From the NCBI RefSeq assembly GCF_022760175.1, contig NZ_CP094326.1, positions 62,001 to 126,000 on the forward strand: 64,000 bases of DNA, read 5' to 3'. The notes under the pieces were generated by a model. The model worked only from the letters and a program-made list of their open reading frames with translations, did not search any database and had not been told where the DNA came from. Below, one piece after another: positions 16,799-25,858 of the stretch. This DNA is from Zhouia spongiae. GTDB lineage: Bacteria; Bacteroidota; Bacteroidia; Flavobacteriales; Flavobacteriaceae. Every line of letters begins with the position of its first letter. The stretch's first letter is position 1. The position numbers and the translations under genes are program-made.

Positions 16799-18658
16799 CT
16801 AAATAAATTTTTTATCAAGGTCATCAGCGGTCATAGTCACATAGGTTGGCCTGTGAAAAGGAGAAATATGAGGCTCCTTACACGCAAACAGGTTGTTCAC
16901 CAATGCCTCCTGAGAAACCTTGTTCAATGGCTCTCCGGTTCTTACCGACAAGGTCTTACATAAGGTTTTTGCCAACAGGTCCGTTTGTGAAAAACCGGTT
17001 TCCGGAACCTCCTCTTTAAAATCTGATAAAAGCTGGTCGAGCACCCCGCCTATCTCGCTTTCGGATACATTCACAGGGACACCGCTGATCTCAACGCTGT
17101 CGTCTTCAAAGTTCGAAAACATAAAACCGGTACTCTCCAGGCTCTCCCTCAATTCCTTTAACAAATTGATCTCTGATTTTGAGAAATTCAAATTCAGCGG
17201 AAACAACAATTGCTGACTGACAGCTTCTTTAACGGTTATATCTTTTAAAAATTGCTCATACAATACTCTTTGATGCGCCCTCGACTGGTCTATAATCACC
17301 ATTCCGGACTTTATCGAAGTAACTATATACTTTCGTTGCAACTGAAAAGTTATGGCAGAGGTGGTTTCCTCCGCAGCCTCATCAAAAAGAGATCCGGTGA
17401 CTTCTTCCGATTCCAGTTCAATCGATGAAAAATCATCCTGATCCTGCTCCTCGTCGAGACCTGCATACAAACTCTCCCAGCTGCCGGCACCTCCCTTTTT
17501 GTAAGAAGGAGTTGAAAAACCCGAATAAGATGAAGGTTTCTTAACATCCTCCTCAAACGGGTTAAAATTAGCATCCACTTCAATTGTAGGTACATCGGCC
17601 TTTTTATCCTGATAGTTATAAGGAGTATCCAGGTTAGGGTCTCGGTCAAAATCCAGAACAGGAGCCACATTAAACTGCCCCAAACCATGTTTTACGGCCG
17701 ATCTTAAAATCGCGTATATAGTATGTTCGTCGTCAAATTTTATCTCAGTTTTAGTAGGATGGATGTTGATATCAATTGTAGACGGCTTTACATCGAGATA
17801 AAGAAAATAGCTCGGGTGTGCCTGGTCCTTCAACAAGCCTTCGAATGCCGAAGATATCGCATGGTTTAGGTAAGAACTTTTAATAAACCTTTTATTCACA
17901 AAGAAAAATTGTTCTCCCCGTGTTTTTTTTGAAAACTCCGGTTTAAACACAAAACCGGAAAGCTTTACCACCTCCGTATCCTCTTCAACAGGAACCAGCT
18001 TTTCATTGGTTTTACTGCCAAACACATGAACAATACGCTGACGGATATTGGTAGCCGGTAAACTAAACACCTCGCTCCCGTTATTGTAAAGTTCAAACTG
18101 GATGTCCGGATGCGTTAATGCAACCCGGTGAAACTCATCAATAATATGCCTTAGCTCTACATGATCAGACTTAAGGAAATTTCTCCTCGCCGGAATATTA
18201 AAGAACAGGTTCTTTACCGCTATAGAAGTACCCTTCGGAGTTACGTTTACGTCCTGGGAAATAATCTTCCCCCCTTCGATCTTAATACACACCCCCACAT
18301 CATCGTCTTCCTTTCTCGTATTCATCTCAACATGGGCAATCGCTGCGATCGAAGCTAAAGCTTCTCCGCGGAATCCCTTGGTATGTAATTGAAATAAATC
18401 CTCTGCTGATGTTATTTTGGAAGTGGCATGGCGCTCAAACGATAACCGGGCATCTGTTGCACTCATCCCTGCCCCGTTGTCGATCACCTGGACAAGTGTT
18501 TTCCCCGCATCCTTAACTATCAGTTTGATTTCAGTCGCTGTGGCATCAATCGCATTCTCTAATAATTCCTTCACTACAGAAGACGGTCTTTGAACCACTT
18601 CCCCCGCAGCAATCTGATTGGCAACATGATCTGGTAAAAGCTTAATAACGTCTGCCAT
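16799..18658 (-). CDS. mutL: DNA mismatch repair protein MutL
   Basis: 619 residues. The N-terminal GHKL ATPase has ELLENAIDATAT, VIDNGAGM and HTKGFRGEALASIA; the C-terminal third is the dimerisation region. The stretch equivalent to the endonuclease motif DQHA(x)2E(x)4E reads DQSRAHQRVLYE here, so the His and first Glu are replaced. Nicking activity is therefore doubtful. The start overlaps the stop of the upstream small gene by one base (TAATG). Confidence 0.96.
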   Translation of the reverse strand: MADVIKLLPDHVANQIAAGEVVQRPSSVVKELLENAIDATATEIKLIVKDAGKTLVQVIDNGAGMSATDARLSFERHATSKITSAEDLFQLHTKGFRGEALASIAAIAHVEMNTRKEDDDVGVCIKIEGGKIISQDVNVTPKGTSIAVKNLFFNIPARRNFLKSDHVELRHIIDEFHRVALTHPDIQFELYNNGSEVFSLPATNIRQRIVHVFGSKTNEKLVPVEEDTEVVKLSGFVFKPEFSKKTRGEQFFFVNKRFIKSSYLNHAISSAFEGLLKDQAHPSYFLYLDVKPSTIDINIHPTKTEIKFDDEHTIYAILRSAVKHGLGQFNVAPVLDFDRDPNLDTPYNYQDKKADVPTIEVDANFNPFEEDVKKPSSYSGFSTPSYKKGGAGSWESLYAGLDEEQDQDDFSSIELESEEVTGSLFDEAAEETTSAITFQLQRKYIVTSIKSGMVIIDQSRAHQRVLYEQFLKDITVKEAVSQQLLFPLNLNFSKSEINLLKELRESLESTGFMFSNFEDDSVEISGVPVNVSESEIGGVLDQLLSDFKEEVPETGFSQTDLLAKTLCKTLSVRTGEPLNKVSQEALVNNLFACKEPHISPFHRPTYVTMTADDLDKKFI

Positions 18659-18951
18659 TAAAACAATGTATCGAGGTTAATATTCTTCAGGGCTACATAG
18701 GCAAACATCAGTAGCAATATGAATATAACTACCAATCGAAGTTTTGTATTTTTATCTGATTTCGCTTTTCTGGTAGCTTTCCAGTCCTCGCGAAAGCTTT
18801 TCCTCCTATAACCCTCAAAATATTCTCTGTCGGATCTTTTGGTATGTTTGTCCTTCAGCTTTTCCAAACGCTCCTTGCGTTCATCGTAATACCGGGGAGT
18901 ATATGAGTATGATTTATTACCTTGTTGTTTAAAAAGAGTTGGAAGCTTCAT
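18658..18951 (-). CDS. Small basic membrane protein, uncharacterised
   Basis: 97 residues: a very charged N-terminal two-thirds rich in Lys/Arg/Glu (YDERKERLEKLKDKHTKRSD) and a single C-terminal transmembrane helix near residues 72-90. I recognise no domain. Proteins like this in flavobacteria are sometimes labelled riboflavin synthase subunit beta, apparently by neighbourhood with ribH. The sequence has nothing in common with lumazine synthase. It is coupled to mutL (TAATG). Confidence 0.75.
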   Translation of the reverse strand: MKLPTLFKQQGNKSYSYTPRYYDERKERLEKLKDKHTKRSDREYFEGYRRKSFREDWKATRKAKSDKNTKLRLVVIFILLLMFAYVALKNINLDTLF

Positions 18952-19067
18952 CTTCTATCTGCTTATAGTATTCTCAAAAATACTTAAAATGAAGAAGAAT
19001 ACCCGCTTATATCTGCTAAAAATTGTTAACAAACAAGAGGCCGCCTGACAACTAGAAGCTTAACACT

Positions 19068-19550
19068 CTATTTCCCCAGCGCAGCCATTTTAATGGCAGC
19101 TATCGCAGCTTCAGTTCCTTTATTCCCATGTTTCCCACCACTTCTGTCAATAGCCTGCTGAAGCGTATTATCTGTCAAAACACAAAAAATAACCGGAACA
19201 TCATATTTAACATTGAGGTCCTTAATACCGTTCGCCGTAGCATCGCAAACGAAATCAAAATGCTTGGTCTCTCCCTGGATAACACTACCGATGGCTATAA
19301 CCGCATCCACATTCTGCGTCTCTATCATCTTTTTTGCCCCAAAAGTAAGCTCGAAACTTCCGGGAACATCCCATTTTACAATATTTCCGGCAATAGCCCC
19401 ACAATCCAGCAAGGCTTCCTTTGCGCCCTCACACAAAGCTCCCGTTATCTGCTCGTTCCATTCTGAAACAACAATCCCAAACCGAAATTGCTTCGCGCTT
19501 GGGATTGCTGTTTTATCGTAATGTGATAAATTTTTATTTTCAGTAGCCAT
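19068..19550 (-). CDS. ribH: 6,7-dimethyl-8-ribityllumazine synthase
   Basis: 160 residues with FGIVVSEWNEQIT, KWDVPGSFELTFGAKK, AIGSVIQGETKHFDFVC and HGNKGTEAAIAA, the canonical substrate and phosphate-binding segments. It condenses 5-amino-6-ribitylaminouracil with dihydroxybutanone phosphate in riboflavin synthesis, usually as an icosahedral or pentameric assembly. Its ATG overlaps the stop of the upstream TPR gene (TAATG). Confidence 0.96.
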   Translation of the reverse strand: MATENKNLSHYDKTAIPSAKQFRFGIVVSEWNEQITGALCEGAKEALLDCGAIAGNIVKWDVPGSFELTFGAKKMIETQNVDAVIAIGSVIQGETKHFDFVCDATANGIKDLNVKYDVPVIFCVLTDNTLQQAIDRSGGKHGNKGTEAAIAAIKMAALGK

Positions 19551-20314
19551 TATTTTGCACTTTCTACTTTACCGATAAAGATATCTATAGTTCTTCCTTC
19601 TTCAGAATTAGGGTACTCCTCTTTGATCCTGTTAAAGAACTTTAAAGCCTTTTCATTATCTCCACCGCCCATAGCCAATGTACCGGCTTTAAAAAGAAAA
19701 CGCGGTGTCGTAAATTCATTCGCATTATGAGCTATGGCCTTTTCATAATACCCCATGGCATCACCGGCCTGATCAAGCTGCACAAAAGCATCACCGATAC
19801 CACCTTTAGCCAACGCTCCCAATATAGGGTCTTCAGATTTAAAATGCTGCAAATGTTCGATCGCCTCCTGGTACTTGTTCATATTTAAATAAGCCATACC
19901 GGAACTATATTGCGCAAGGTTAGCTGCCTTTGTCCCCTTATACTTGTCAATGATATCCAACAACCCGTATTTACCATTTGCACCCTCTAATGCCAGGGTA
20001 AACAACGAATCTTTATCTGTTGCATTTACAGCCTCGTCAAAATACTGCTGGGCAAAGAACATCTCATTTGATGCTTCCGCCTCCTTTGGCGCATGCACAA
20101 ACTGCTGATACCCCAAAACTCCTAAGGCAATGACCACCAACCCTACAATACCTCCAAAGATATATTTCTGATTCTTCGCAACCCATTCTTCGGTCTTTGA
20201 AGCACTCTCATCCAGTGTGTTAAAAACTTCTGCCGTTGTGCTTTCCATTTCTTCTACCTGAGCTTCTTCTTCCTTGTTTTGCGGTTTGTATCCCCTTCTC
20301 TTATAAGTTGCCAT
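19550..20314 (-). CDS. Tetratricopeptide repeat membrane protein (YfgM-like)
   Basis: About 254 residues. The start is taken at MATYKRRGYKPQNKEE; the frame extends 12 codons further upstream without family-like sequence. An acidic cytoplasmic N-terminus is followed by one transmembrane helix (IFGGIVGLVVIALGVLGY, about residues 55-75) and then TPR helices to the C-terminus. The topology matches YfgM/ancillary SecYEG-type proteins, which are implicated in envelope protein trafficking; that role here is inferred. It is the first gene of the minus-strand run ending in the EEP gene and is divergent from recF. Confidence 0.82.
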   Translation of the reverse strand: MATYKRRGYKPQNKEEEAQVEEMESTTAEVFNTLDESASKTEEWVAKNQKYIFGGIVGLVVIALGVLGYQQFVHAPKEAEASNEMFFAQQYFDEAVNATDKDSLFTLALEGANGKYGLLDIIDKYKGTKAANLAQYSSGMAYLNMNKYQEAIEHLQHFKSEDPILGALAKGGIGDAFVQLDQAGDAMGYYEKAIAHNANEFTTPRFLFKAGTLAMGGGDNEKALKFFNRIKEEYPNSEEGRTIDIFIGKVESAK

Positions 20315-20516
20315 AATTTTTATTTTTCTTCTGAATGCAACCGATCTCAATCGGTTAACAAAAAATGATCTTATTATATAAAATTAATCGCAGTTAGCGA
20401 CGTGCGGCAAAAATATAATTTTTATTCATATGTAAAAGCGATTTTATTTGATATTTTTTGAATAATTTGTAGCATATTTGCAAGTTCCTACCCAATAATT
20501 TGTTGATACGATATAC

Positions 20517-21596
20517 ATGCATTTACGAAAACTCACGCTCATTAATTATAAGAACTTTTCGAGTCAGTCTTTTGAACTTGACAGTAAAATTAATTGCTTC
20601 GTAGGTAATAACGGGATTGGAAAAACAAATGTGCTGGACGCTGTATATCACCTCTCATTCGGTAAAAGCTATTTTAATCCGATAGCAACACAGAATATCA
20701 GGCACGGAGAAGATTTCCTCGTTGTGGACGGCCATTTTGAAAAAGAAGGACGTGAAGAAAAAGTAATATGCAGTTATAAAAAAGGGCAAAAAAAGGTCAT
20801 CAAAAGAAACGGTAAAATTTATGACAAAATATCCGATCATATCGGTTTTTTACCACTGGTGATTATCTCTCCCGCCGACCGCGACCTCATCATTGAAGGA
20901 AGTGAAACCAGAAGAAAGTTTATCGACAGTGTAATTTCACAAAGCAATAAAACATACCTCACCAGGCTGATCAATTACAATAAAGTACTGACACAGCGAA
21001 ATTCACTCTTAAAATATTTTGCTGTAAACAACACCTTTGACCCGGAGACCCTGAGCATCTATAACGAACAACTCCACGGACTGGGTACGGACATCTTTGA
21101 GACCCGAAAACAATTCCTCGAAATATTCATCCCGATATTCAGAAAGCGGTACATTGCCATATCGGGAGGCAAAGAGGCCATCAATATCAGCTATCAAAGT
21201 CAGCTCTTCGAAAGGTCGCTGCCCGAACTTTTCGAAACCAACCTCAAAAAAGACCGGGCCCTGCAATACACCTCTGTAGGAATTCATAAAGACGACCTTA
21301 GCTTCGAAATACAGGACTATCCCATAAAGAAATTCGGAAGCCAGGGACAACAGAAATCATTTTTAATCGCCCTGAAACTGGCGCAGTTCGATTTCATTAA
21401 AGAACAAGCCAGGGTAACCCCTATCCTGTTACTGGATGATATTTTTGACAAACTGGATGAAGAACGGGTAGGTCAGATCGTAAAACTGGTGGAAAATGAC
21501 CACTTCGGACAAATATTTATCAGCGATACCCATGCCGAACGGACCGAAGATGTAGTTAAAGAAACACATCAATCCTATAAAATTTTCAGACTATGA
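20517..21596 (+). CDS. recF: DNA replication and repair protein RecF
   Basis: 359 residues with the SMC-like ABC fold. Walker A is GNNGIGKT at residues 30-37, the signature region is [18 protein letters not shown], and Walker B is [20 protein letters not shown] followed by [10 protein letters not shown]. RecF acts with RecO and RecR to load RecA on gapped DNA. The gene heads a three-gene plus-strand operon; its stop overlaps the next start as ATGA. Confidence 0.96.
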   Translation: MHLRKLTLINYKNFSSQSFELDSKINCFVGNNGIGKTNVLDAVYHLSFGKSYFNPIATQNIRHGEDFLVVDGHFEKEGREEKVICSYKKGQKKVIKRNGKIYDKISDHIGFLPLVIISPADRDLIIEGSETRRKFIDSVISQSNKTYLTRLINYNKVLTQRNSLLKYFAVNNTFDPETLSIYNEQLHGLGTDIFETRKQFLEIFIPIFRKRYIAISGGKEAINISYQSQLFERSLPELFETNLKKDRALQYTSVGIHKDDLSFEIQDYPIKKFGSQGQQKSFLIALKLAQFDFIKEQARVTPILLLDDIFDKLDEERVGQIVKLVENDHFGQIFISDTHAERTEDVVKETHQSYKIFRL

Positions 21597-22012
21597 AACC
21601 ATCACTGATAACCCTCATCCTCATATTGGTTTTCAACAGCTGCTCTACACCGGTTGCAGAACAGGTGAAACAACTAAACGGATACTGGGAAATTGAAAAA
21701 GTAGAATTGCCTTCCGGAGAGACCAAAACATACGGCATCAACAGAACTGTCGACTATATAGAACTGAAAAACGACACCTCGGGGATACGCACCAAACTAT
21801 CGCCTAAGATTGACGGTTCCTTTATATCAAATAACAATTACGAAATATTCTCACTCATCAATAAAGAAGGGAAATTATACATGATATACAATACCCCTTT
21901 CTCTAAATGGGAAGAAGAAATCTTAAAAGTGGATAAAGATCAGTTAATCGTGATCAACACCGAAAAATTGAAGTATTTTTACAAAAGATATCAAAAACTA
22001 TCTATTGATTAA
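21593..22012 (+). CDS. Putative lipocalin-like lipoprotein
   Basis: 139 residues with a lipoprotein signal (LVFNSCSTP, Cys17) and then [19 protein letters not shown]. The GYW-plus-beta-strand pattern suggests a small lipocalin-like or META-like barrel, but I cannot name a family. It is translationally coupled to recF (ATGA) and to the downstream DUF721 gene (TAATG), so it is expressed with them. Confidence 0.7.
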   Translation: MKPSLITLILILVFNSCSTPVAEQVKQLNGYWEIEKVELPSGETKTYGINRTVDYIELKNDTSGIRTKLSPKIDGSFISNNNYEIFSLINKEGKLYMIYNTPFSKWEEEILKVDKDQLIVINTEKLKYFYKRYQKLSID

Positions 22013-22305
22013 TGGCTCGACGTAACGAACATATATCACTGGCAGATGCGCTAAAAAGCTTTGTTGAAAACAGCAAACTGGAAAAAGGCCTCGATAAACA
22101 CAATGTTGAAGACGCATGGGTAAACCTCATGGGGCCCGGTGTAAACAACTACACTACCAACGTACAACTCAAAGGCTCCGTACTTTATGTTACACTCTCT
22201 TCATCAGTACTCCGGGAAGAACTAAGCTACGGAAAGGAAAAAATCATAGGAATGATCAACGAAAGCCTCGGCAAAAAGATTATCGACAAACTAGTACTGC
22301 GTTAA
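22012..22305 (+). CDS. DUF721 (DciA-like) protein
   Basis: 97 residues with WVNLMGPGVNNYTTNVQLKG followed by LYVTLSSSVLREELSYGKEKI, typical of the DUF721 domain. DciA proteins of this family load the replicative helicase in bacteria lacking DnaC/DnaI. Whether this short version does so is inferred from family and from its place beside recF. It overlaps the convergent Lon-N gene by 4 bp at the stops. Confidence 0.85.
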   Translation: MARRNEHISLADALKSFVENSKLEKGLDKHNVEDAWVNLMGPGVNNYTTNVQLKGSVLYVTLSSSVLREELSYGKEKIIGMINESLGKKIIDKLVLR

Positions 22306-22946
22306 AGCTTGTAGTCTTTAAAATCCAATTCATTAAAATTTTTAAAATGACCATTCATCTGGATGCGCTCTTTGGTCAGGTTCAATTGCCTAACAACAGG
22401 AATAACCATTCTCAGGTGGGTCCTTAGAAAGTGTAAGCGCTGTCTTTCCGTTTTTATTTGTAACAACCTGTATTCCTGAGAAAGGCTCAGCCCTATTTTA
22501 TGAGCATATAAAAAACTGTTAAAGCTGTTAATATCAATAGAATCTATAATAACTCCCAGGTTTTTATACAATTTATTGATCAACGCCACCACGTTTTCTT
22601 TCTCTTCATCTTTCACATCATTATTATTCTCCCGGAATTCCACCACCCCGCCGGAATACATTTTTCCCGGCAACGGATTTTCAAAGCTCTTGAGTTCAAA
22701 AACCCGGTGTGCATTGCAAATAATATCCAGTTCCCCGTTGTCGTACTCTTTGATTACTTCTTCTAAAACAACCTCGGTTCCCAACCGTAATTTCTTTTTG
22801 TAATAAACAGGAATCCCAAACGGCTGCCCCGTAGCCTGACAATCGTATATAAGCTGCTTGTACCTGTCTTCATACACGTGTAACAAAAGTCTTTCCCCCG
22901 GGAAAACGACAACTTCTAAAGGAAAATATGGAAGTGTGGTTTGCAT
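22302..22946 (-). CDS. LON peptidase substrate-binding (Lon N-terminal) domain protein
   Basis: 214 residues: LPYFPLEVVVFPGERLLLHVYEDRYKQLI, the opening of the Lon substrate-binding domain, then a beta-rich domain and C-terminal helices. There is no AAA+ or protease domain, so it is a stand-alone Lon-N protein. Its function is unknown; substrate recognition or adaptor activity is assumed by homology. Single-gene unit, convergent with the recF operon and divergent from lysA. Confidence 0.87.
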   Translation of the reverse strand: MQTTLPYFPLEVVVFPGERLLLHVYEDRYKQLIYDCQATGQPFGIPVYYKKKLRLGTEVVLEEVIKEYDNGELDIICNAHRVFELKSFENPLPGKMYSGGVVEFRENNNDVKDEEKENVVALINKLYKNLGVIIDSIDINSFNSFLYAHKIGLSLSQEYRLLQIKTERQRLHFLRTHLRMVIPVVRQLNLTKERIQMNGHFKNFNELDFKDYKL

Positions 22947-23046
22947 GATCCTTTTTATTAAATTTACAAAAAATATTGATTACAGGAAATAACGATTGTT
23001 ATTTTTATAACAACTTGTTGTATTTTTATATTTTTTCTTGATTTTA

Positions 23047-23077
23047 TTTGCCACCAACACATCTCTGAATAGATTTG
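23047..23077 (+). promoter_or_regulatory. Bacteroidota-type promoter of lysA
   Basis: TTTG at 23047-23050, a 19-bp spacer, and TAGATTTG at 23070-23077 match the Bacteroidota sigma-ABfr consensus (TTTG / TAnnTTTG). The predicted start of transcription lies about 20 bp before the lysA ATG. Confidence 0.75.
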
Positions 23078-23102
23078 TACCCTGAAAAAACTAATCAGAA
23101 GT

Positions 23103-24347
23103 ATGAGATCACAGGATTTATTAAACATTGCAAAAGAATTTGGGAGTCCGGTGTATGTTTATGACGCCGAAAAAATTGTTTCTCAGTACGAGAGGCTCAC
23201 TTCTGCTTTTAAAAAGGTAAAACATTTAAAATTAAACTACGCTGTAAAAGCACTAAGTAATATATCGGTTCTTAAATTGATGAATAGTTTAGGAAGCGGT
23301 TTGGATACAGTATCAATTCAGGAAGTACGTTTAGGAATACTTGCAGGCTTTAAACCTGAAGATATCATATATACTCCTAACGGGGTTTCCCTTGAGGAAA
23401 TAGAAGAAGTAGCCGCTTTAGGGGCACAGATCAATATCGACAACCTCTCTATCCTCGAGCAATTTGGCAGCAAACATCCTAATGTACCGGTATGTATCCG
23501 TATCAACCCTCATGTAATGGCAGGAGGAAACACCAACATCTCTGTTGGTCATATCGATTCAAAATTTGGCATAAGCATACATCAGATACCTCATCTTTTA
23601 CGGATCGTAGAAAACACCAATATGACCGTTAATGGCATCCATATGCATACAGGAAGTGATATTCTTGATATTGAAGTGTTCTTGTATGCATCCGAAATAC
23701 TTTTTGAAACAGCGAAAAATTTTAAAAACCTGGAGTTCATCGATTTCGGAAGCGGCTTTAAAGTCCCTTACAAAGACAGTGATATTGAAACCAATATAGA
23801 AGAGCTGGGTAAAAAACTGAGCAAAAGGTTTAACGACTTTTGTGCAGAATACGGAAAAGATCTTACACTTACCTTCGAACCGGGTAAATTCTTAGTAAGT
23901 GAGGCCGGCTGTTTTCTGGCTTCGGTCAATGTAGTTAAACAAACAACTTCTACTGTTTTTGCAGGAGTCGATACAGGGTTTAATCATCTGATCCGCCCTA
24001 TGCTGTATAATGCACACCACGATATAGTAAACATCTCAAATCCTAACGGAAAGGCCAGGTTTTATTCTATAGTGGGATACATCTGCGAAACCGACACTTT
24101 TGCAAACAACAGGCGTATTACCGAAATATCAGAAGGCAATATCCTTTGCTTCAAAAATGCAGGCGCCTATTGTTTTACCATGGCCAGCAATTATAATTCA
24201 AGGTACAGACCCGCCGAAGTATTATGGTACAAAGGACAGGCGCATTTGATCAGAAAGCGAGAAACCTTTGAAGACCTGACACGTAATCAGGTTGAAGTAA
24301 ATTTCAGCAACTTAAAAAAGCCAAACAAAGAATTGGTTAAATCTTAA
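23103..24347 (+). CDS. lysA: Diaminopimelate decarboxylase
   Basis: 414 residues of the fold III PLP decarboxylase family. The PLP Lys49 is in NYAVKALSN, the His motif in HMHTGSDI, FIDFGSGFK and EPGKFLVSEAG bind phosphate, and the active-site Cys is in YICETDTFA. It converts meso-diaminopimelate to lysine in the cytoplasm. It has its own promoter and no coupled neighbour. A strong terminator lies only about 280 bp beyond the stop, after a dispersed repeat. Confidence 0.95.
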   Translation: MRSQDLLNIAKEFGSPVYVYDAEKIVSQYERLTSAFKKVKHLKLNYAVKALSNISVLKLMNSLGSGLDTVSIQEVRLGILAGFKPEDIIYTPNGVSLEEIEEVAALGAQINIDNLSILEQFGSKHPNVPVCIRINPHVMAGGNTNISVGHIDSKFGISIHQIPHLLRIVENTNMTVNGIHMHTGSDILDIEVFLYASEILFETAKNFKNLEFIDFGSGFKVPYKDSDIETNIEELGKKLSKRFNDFCAEYGKDLTLTFEPGKFLVSEAGCFLASVNVVKQTTSTVFAGVDTGFNHLIRPMLYNAHHDIVNISNPNGKARFYSIVGYICETDTFANNRRITEISEGNILCFKNAGAYCFTMASNYNSRYRPAEVLWYKGQAHLIRKRETFEDLTRNQVEVNFSNLKKPNKELVKS

Positions 24348-24354
24348 TTTTAAT

Positions 24355-24624
24355 TAGCAAACTACCTCAGAGCAAGCTCACGAGAGGATCGAGCGTAAAG
24401 AAATCAAGGATTGGCTTCGCCGAATTTTAATTTGGCAAGCAAATTTTCAATTTCACGAACAACCTATGCTAAATAATAATGTTTTGTCCGTAATAAAAGG
24501 GCTGGCAGACCCTTTTAGCGATGGAGCCGGCTGGCGCATGGCAAAACATTTCACAGAGACAAATGTCTGAGTTACCGATAGTTATACGGAATAAATCTCG
24601 ATGATCGGGTAACCAGATAAACCC
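24355..24624 (+). repeat. Dispersed non-coding repeat, copy A
   Basis: This fills most of the 363-bp gap after lysA. It shares several blocks with copy B: GCAAACTACCTC, AGCTCACGAGAGG, GCGTAAAGAAA, TTTAGCGATGGAGCC, GCTGGCGCATGGCAAAA and ATAAATCTCGATGATCG. No coding frame runs through it. Its right end (24612-24628) is also found as a 17-bp exact match at 53754-53770. The strong terminator follows immediately. Confidence 0.7.
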
Positions 24625-24655
24625 AAAGCGCCGAACTTACGTTGGCGCTTTTTTG
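24625..24655 (+). terminator. Strong rho-independent terminator
   Basis: AAAGCGCC (24625-24632) pairs with GGCGCTTT (24644-24651), and inner AAC/GTT pairs extend the stem around a TTAC loop with one bulged G. A T-run and G follow. It ends either the lysA transcript or an RNA from repeat copy A. Confidence 0.85.
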
Positions 24656-24681
24656 TGACGAACAATTCTGAAGCATTTTAG

Positions 24682-24689
24682 TATCTTTG
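24682..24689 (+). promoter_or_regulatory. Putative -7 box of the thioredoxin-like gene
   Basis: TATCTTTG fits TAnnTTTG and lies 21 bp before the chosen ATG. No TTG is present at the ideal distance upstream, so only the -7 element is claimed. Confidence 0.5.
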
Positions 24690-24710
24690 AAAATCTATAA
24701 CATATCTGCC

Positions 24711-25244
24711 ATGAAAGTAAAATTTATCTTAACCGGGCTCTTCATCTGTTTGATCGCCCTTACTACATCTTCTTTTAAAGAAAAAGACACCGGAATAAAA
24801 TGGATGAGCTGGGAAGAAGCCATCCGGAAATCCGAATCAGACCAAAACCCGAAAAAGATATTCATAGATGTATTTACCGACTGGTGCGGATGGTGTAAAA
24901 AAATGGACAAAGACACTTTTAACCATCCCGATGTAGCTGCATATATGAACAAAAACTTCTATATGGTAAAAATGGACGGTGAAGGAAAAGAAGATATCGA
25001 ATACAAAGGAAACACATTTAAATATGTCGCATCCGGAAACAGAGGTTATCACGAATTGGCAGCCTCACTTTTACAAGGAAAACTAAGCTATCCTACAGTA
25101 GTATTCCTCGATGAAAATCAAAAAATGCTTTCTCCCGTTCCCGGCTACAAAAAACCTCAGGAATTTTTAATGATCGCTAAATATTTCGGAGATAACATTT
25201 ACAAGGACAAGACCTGGGATGAATATCAAAAAGAATTGAAATAA
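24711..25244 (+). CDS. Thioredoxin-fold protein, exported
   Basis: 177 residues from MKVKFILTGLF; an earlier in-frame codon at 24687 lies inside the -7 promoter box. A signal peptide covers about residues 1-22. A thioredoxin-like domain follows with TDWCGWCKKMDKDTF (Cys59 and Cys62), an HPDVAAYMNKNF segment and the cis-Pro region KLSYPTVVFLDE. The pattern is that of the DUF255/thioredoxin_7 group. It is predicted to be a periplasmic thiol reductase or oxidase; the partner is unknown. Confidence 0.85.
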   Translation: MKVKFILTGLFICLIALTTSSFKEKDTGIKWMSWEEAIRKSESDQNPKKIFIDVFTDWCGWCKKMDKDTFNHPDVAAYMNKNFYMVKMDGEGKEDIEYKGNTFKYVASGNRGYHELAASLLQGKLSYPTVVFLDENQKMLSPVPGYKKPQEFLMIAKYFGDNIYKDKTWDEYQKELK

Positions 25245-25336
25245 TACTGAACAGCCGGCAACGGTGTACTTTTTCAATCGGCAAAAATTTGTAACTTTAT
25301 GTACCTCCACTATTTTGATTTTAAAAACATCCGGTT

Positions 25337-25849
25337 ATGAAAAAACTATCTTTCGATCAATTTACAAAACGCATTTACATCAGGTCTACCCCGGAAAAAC
25401 TATATTGGTGCTGGGCTACCGAAGAAGGAATTACCTCCTGGTTCTTACGTGCTGCAACTTTTTCGAGAAATGGCGAACGTCTTCAACCCGATAAGCCCGT
25501 AAGTAAGGGAGACTCATATACATGGATGTGGCATAATTGGGATGGGGAAGAAAAAGGACAAATTCTGGAAGCCAACGGTTCTGACTTCATTGTTATCTCC
25601 TTTGCCGGCAATTGCAAAGTAACGGTTTCTTTAAAAAAAGCAGACGAAGCAGTGCTGCTGTCACTTACCCAGTCCGATATCCCAACAGACGATGACAATA
25701 AGCTAAAAGTTCATTACGGGTGCAGCAACGGATGGACGTTCTGGCTCGCCAACCTTAAAGCATACCTTGAATACGGTATCCGGCTTAACGAAACTGAGTT
25801 TGATCTTCGGAATGAAGAACTGGCCGGTTACGAATTTGTTAATATGTAA
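25337..25849 (+). CDS. SRPBCC/START-like domain protein
   Basis: 170 residues with the AHSA1-like pattern: an N-terminal KRIYIRSTPEKLYWCWATEEGITSWF, a central SYTWMWHNWDG, and a C-terminal helix with GCSNGWTFWLANLKAYLEYG. These helix-grip folds bind hydrophobic ligands or act as Hsp90 co-regulators; no specific role can be read here. It is followed 9 bp later by the NudK-like gene. Confidence 0.82.
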   Translation: MKKLSFDQFTKRIYIRSTPEKLYWCWATEEGITSWFLRAATFSRNGERLQPDKPVSKGDSYTWMWHNWDGEEKGQILEANGSDFIVISFAGNCKVTVSLKKADEAVLLSLTQSDIPTDDDNKLKVHYGCSNGWTFWLANLKAYLEYGIRLNETEFDLRNEELAGYEFVNM

Positions 25850-25858
25850 CAAGCAATA

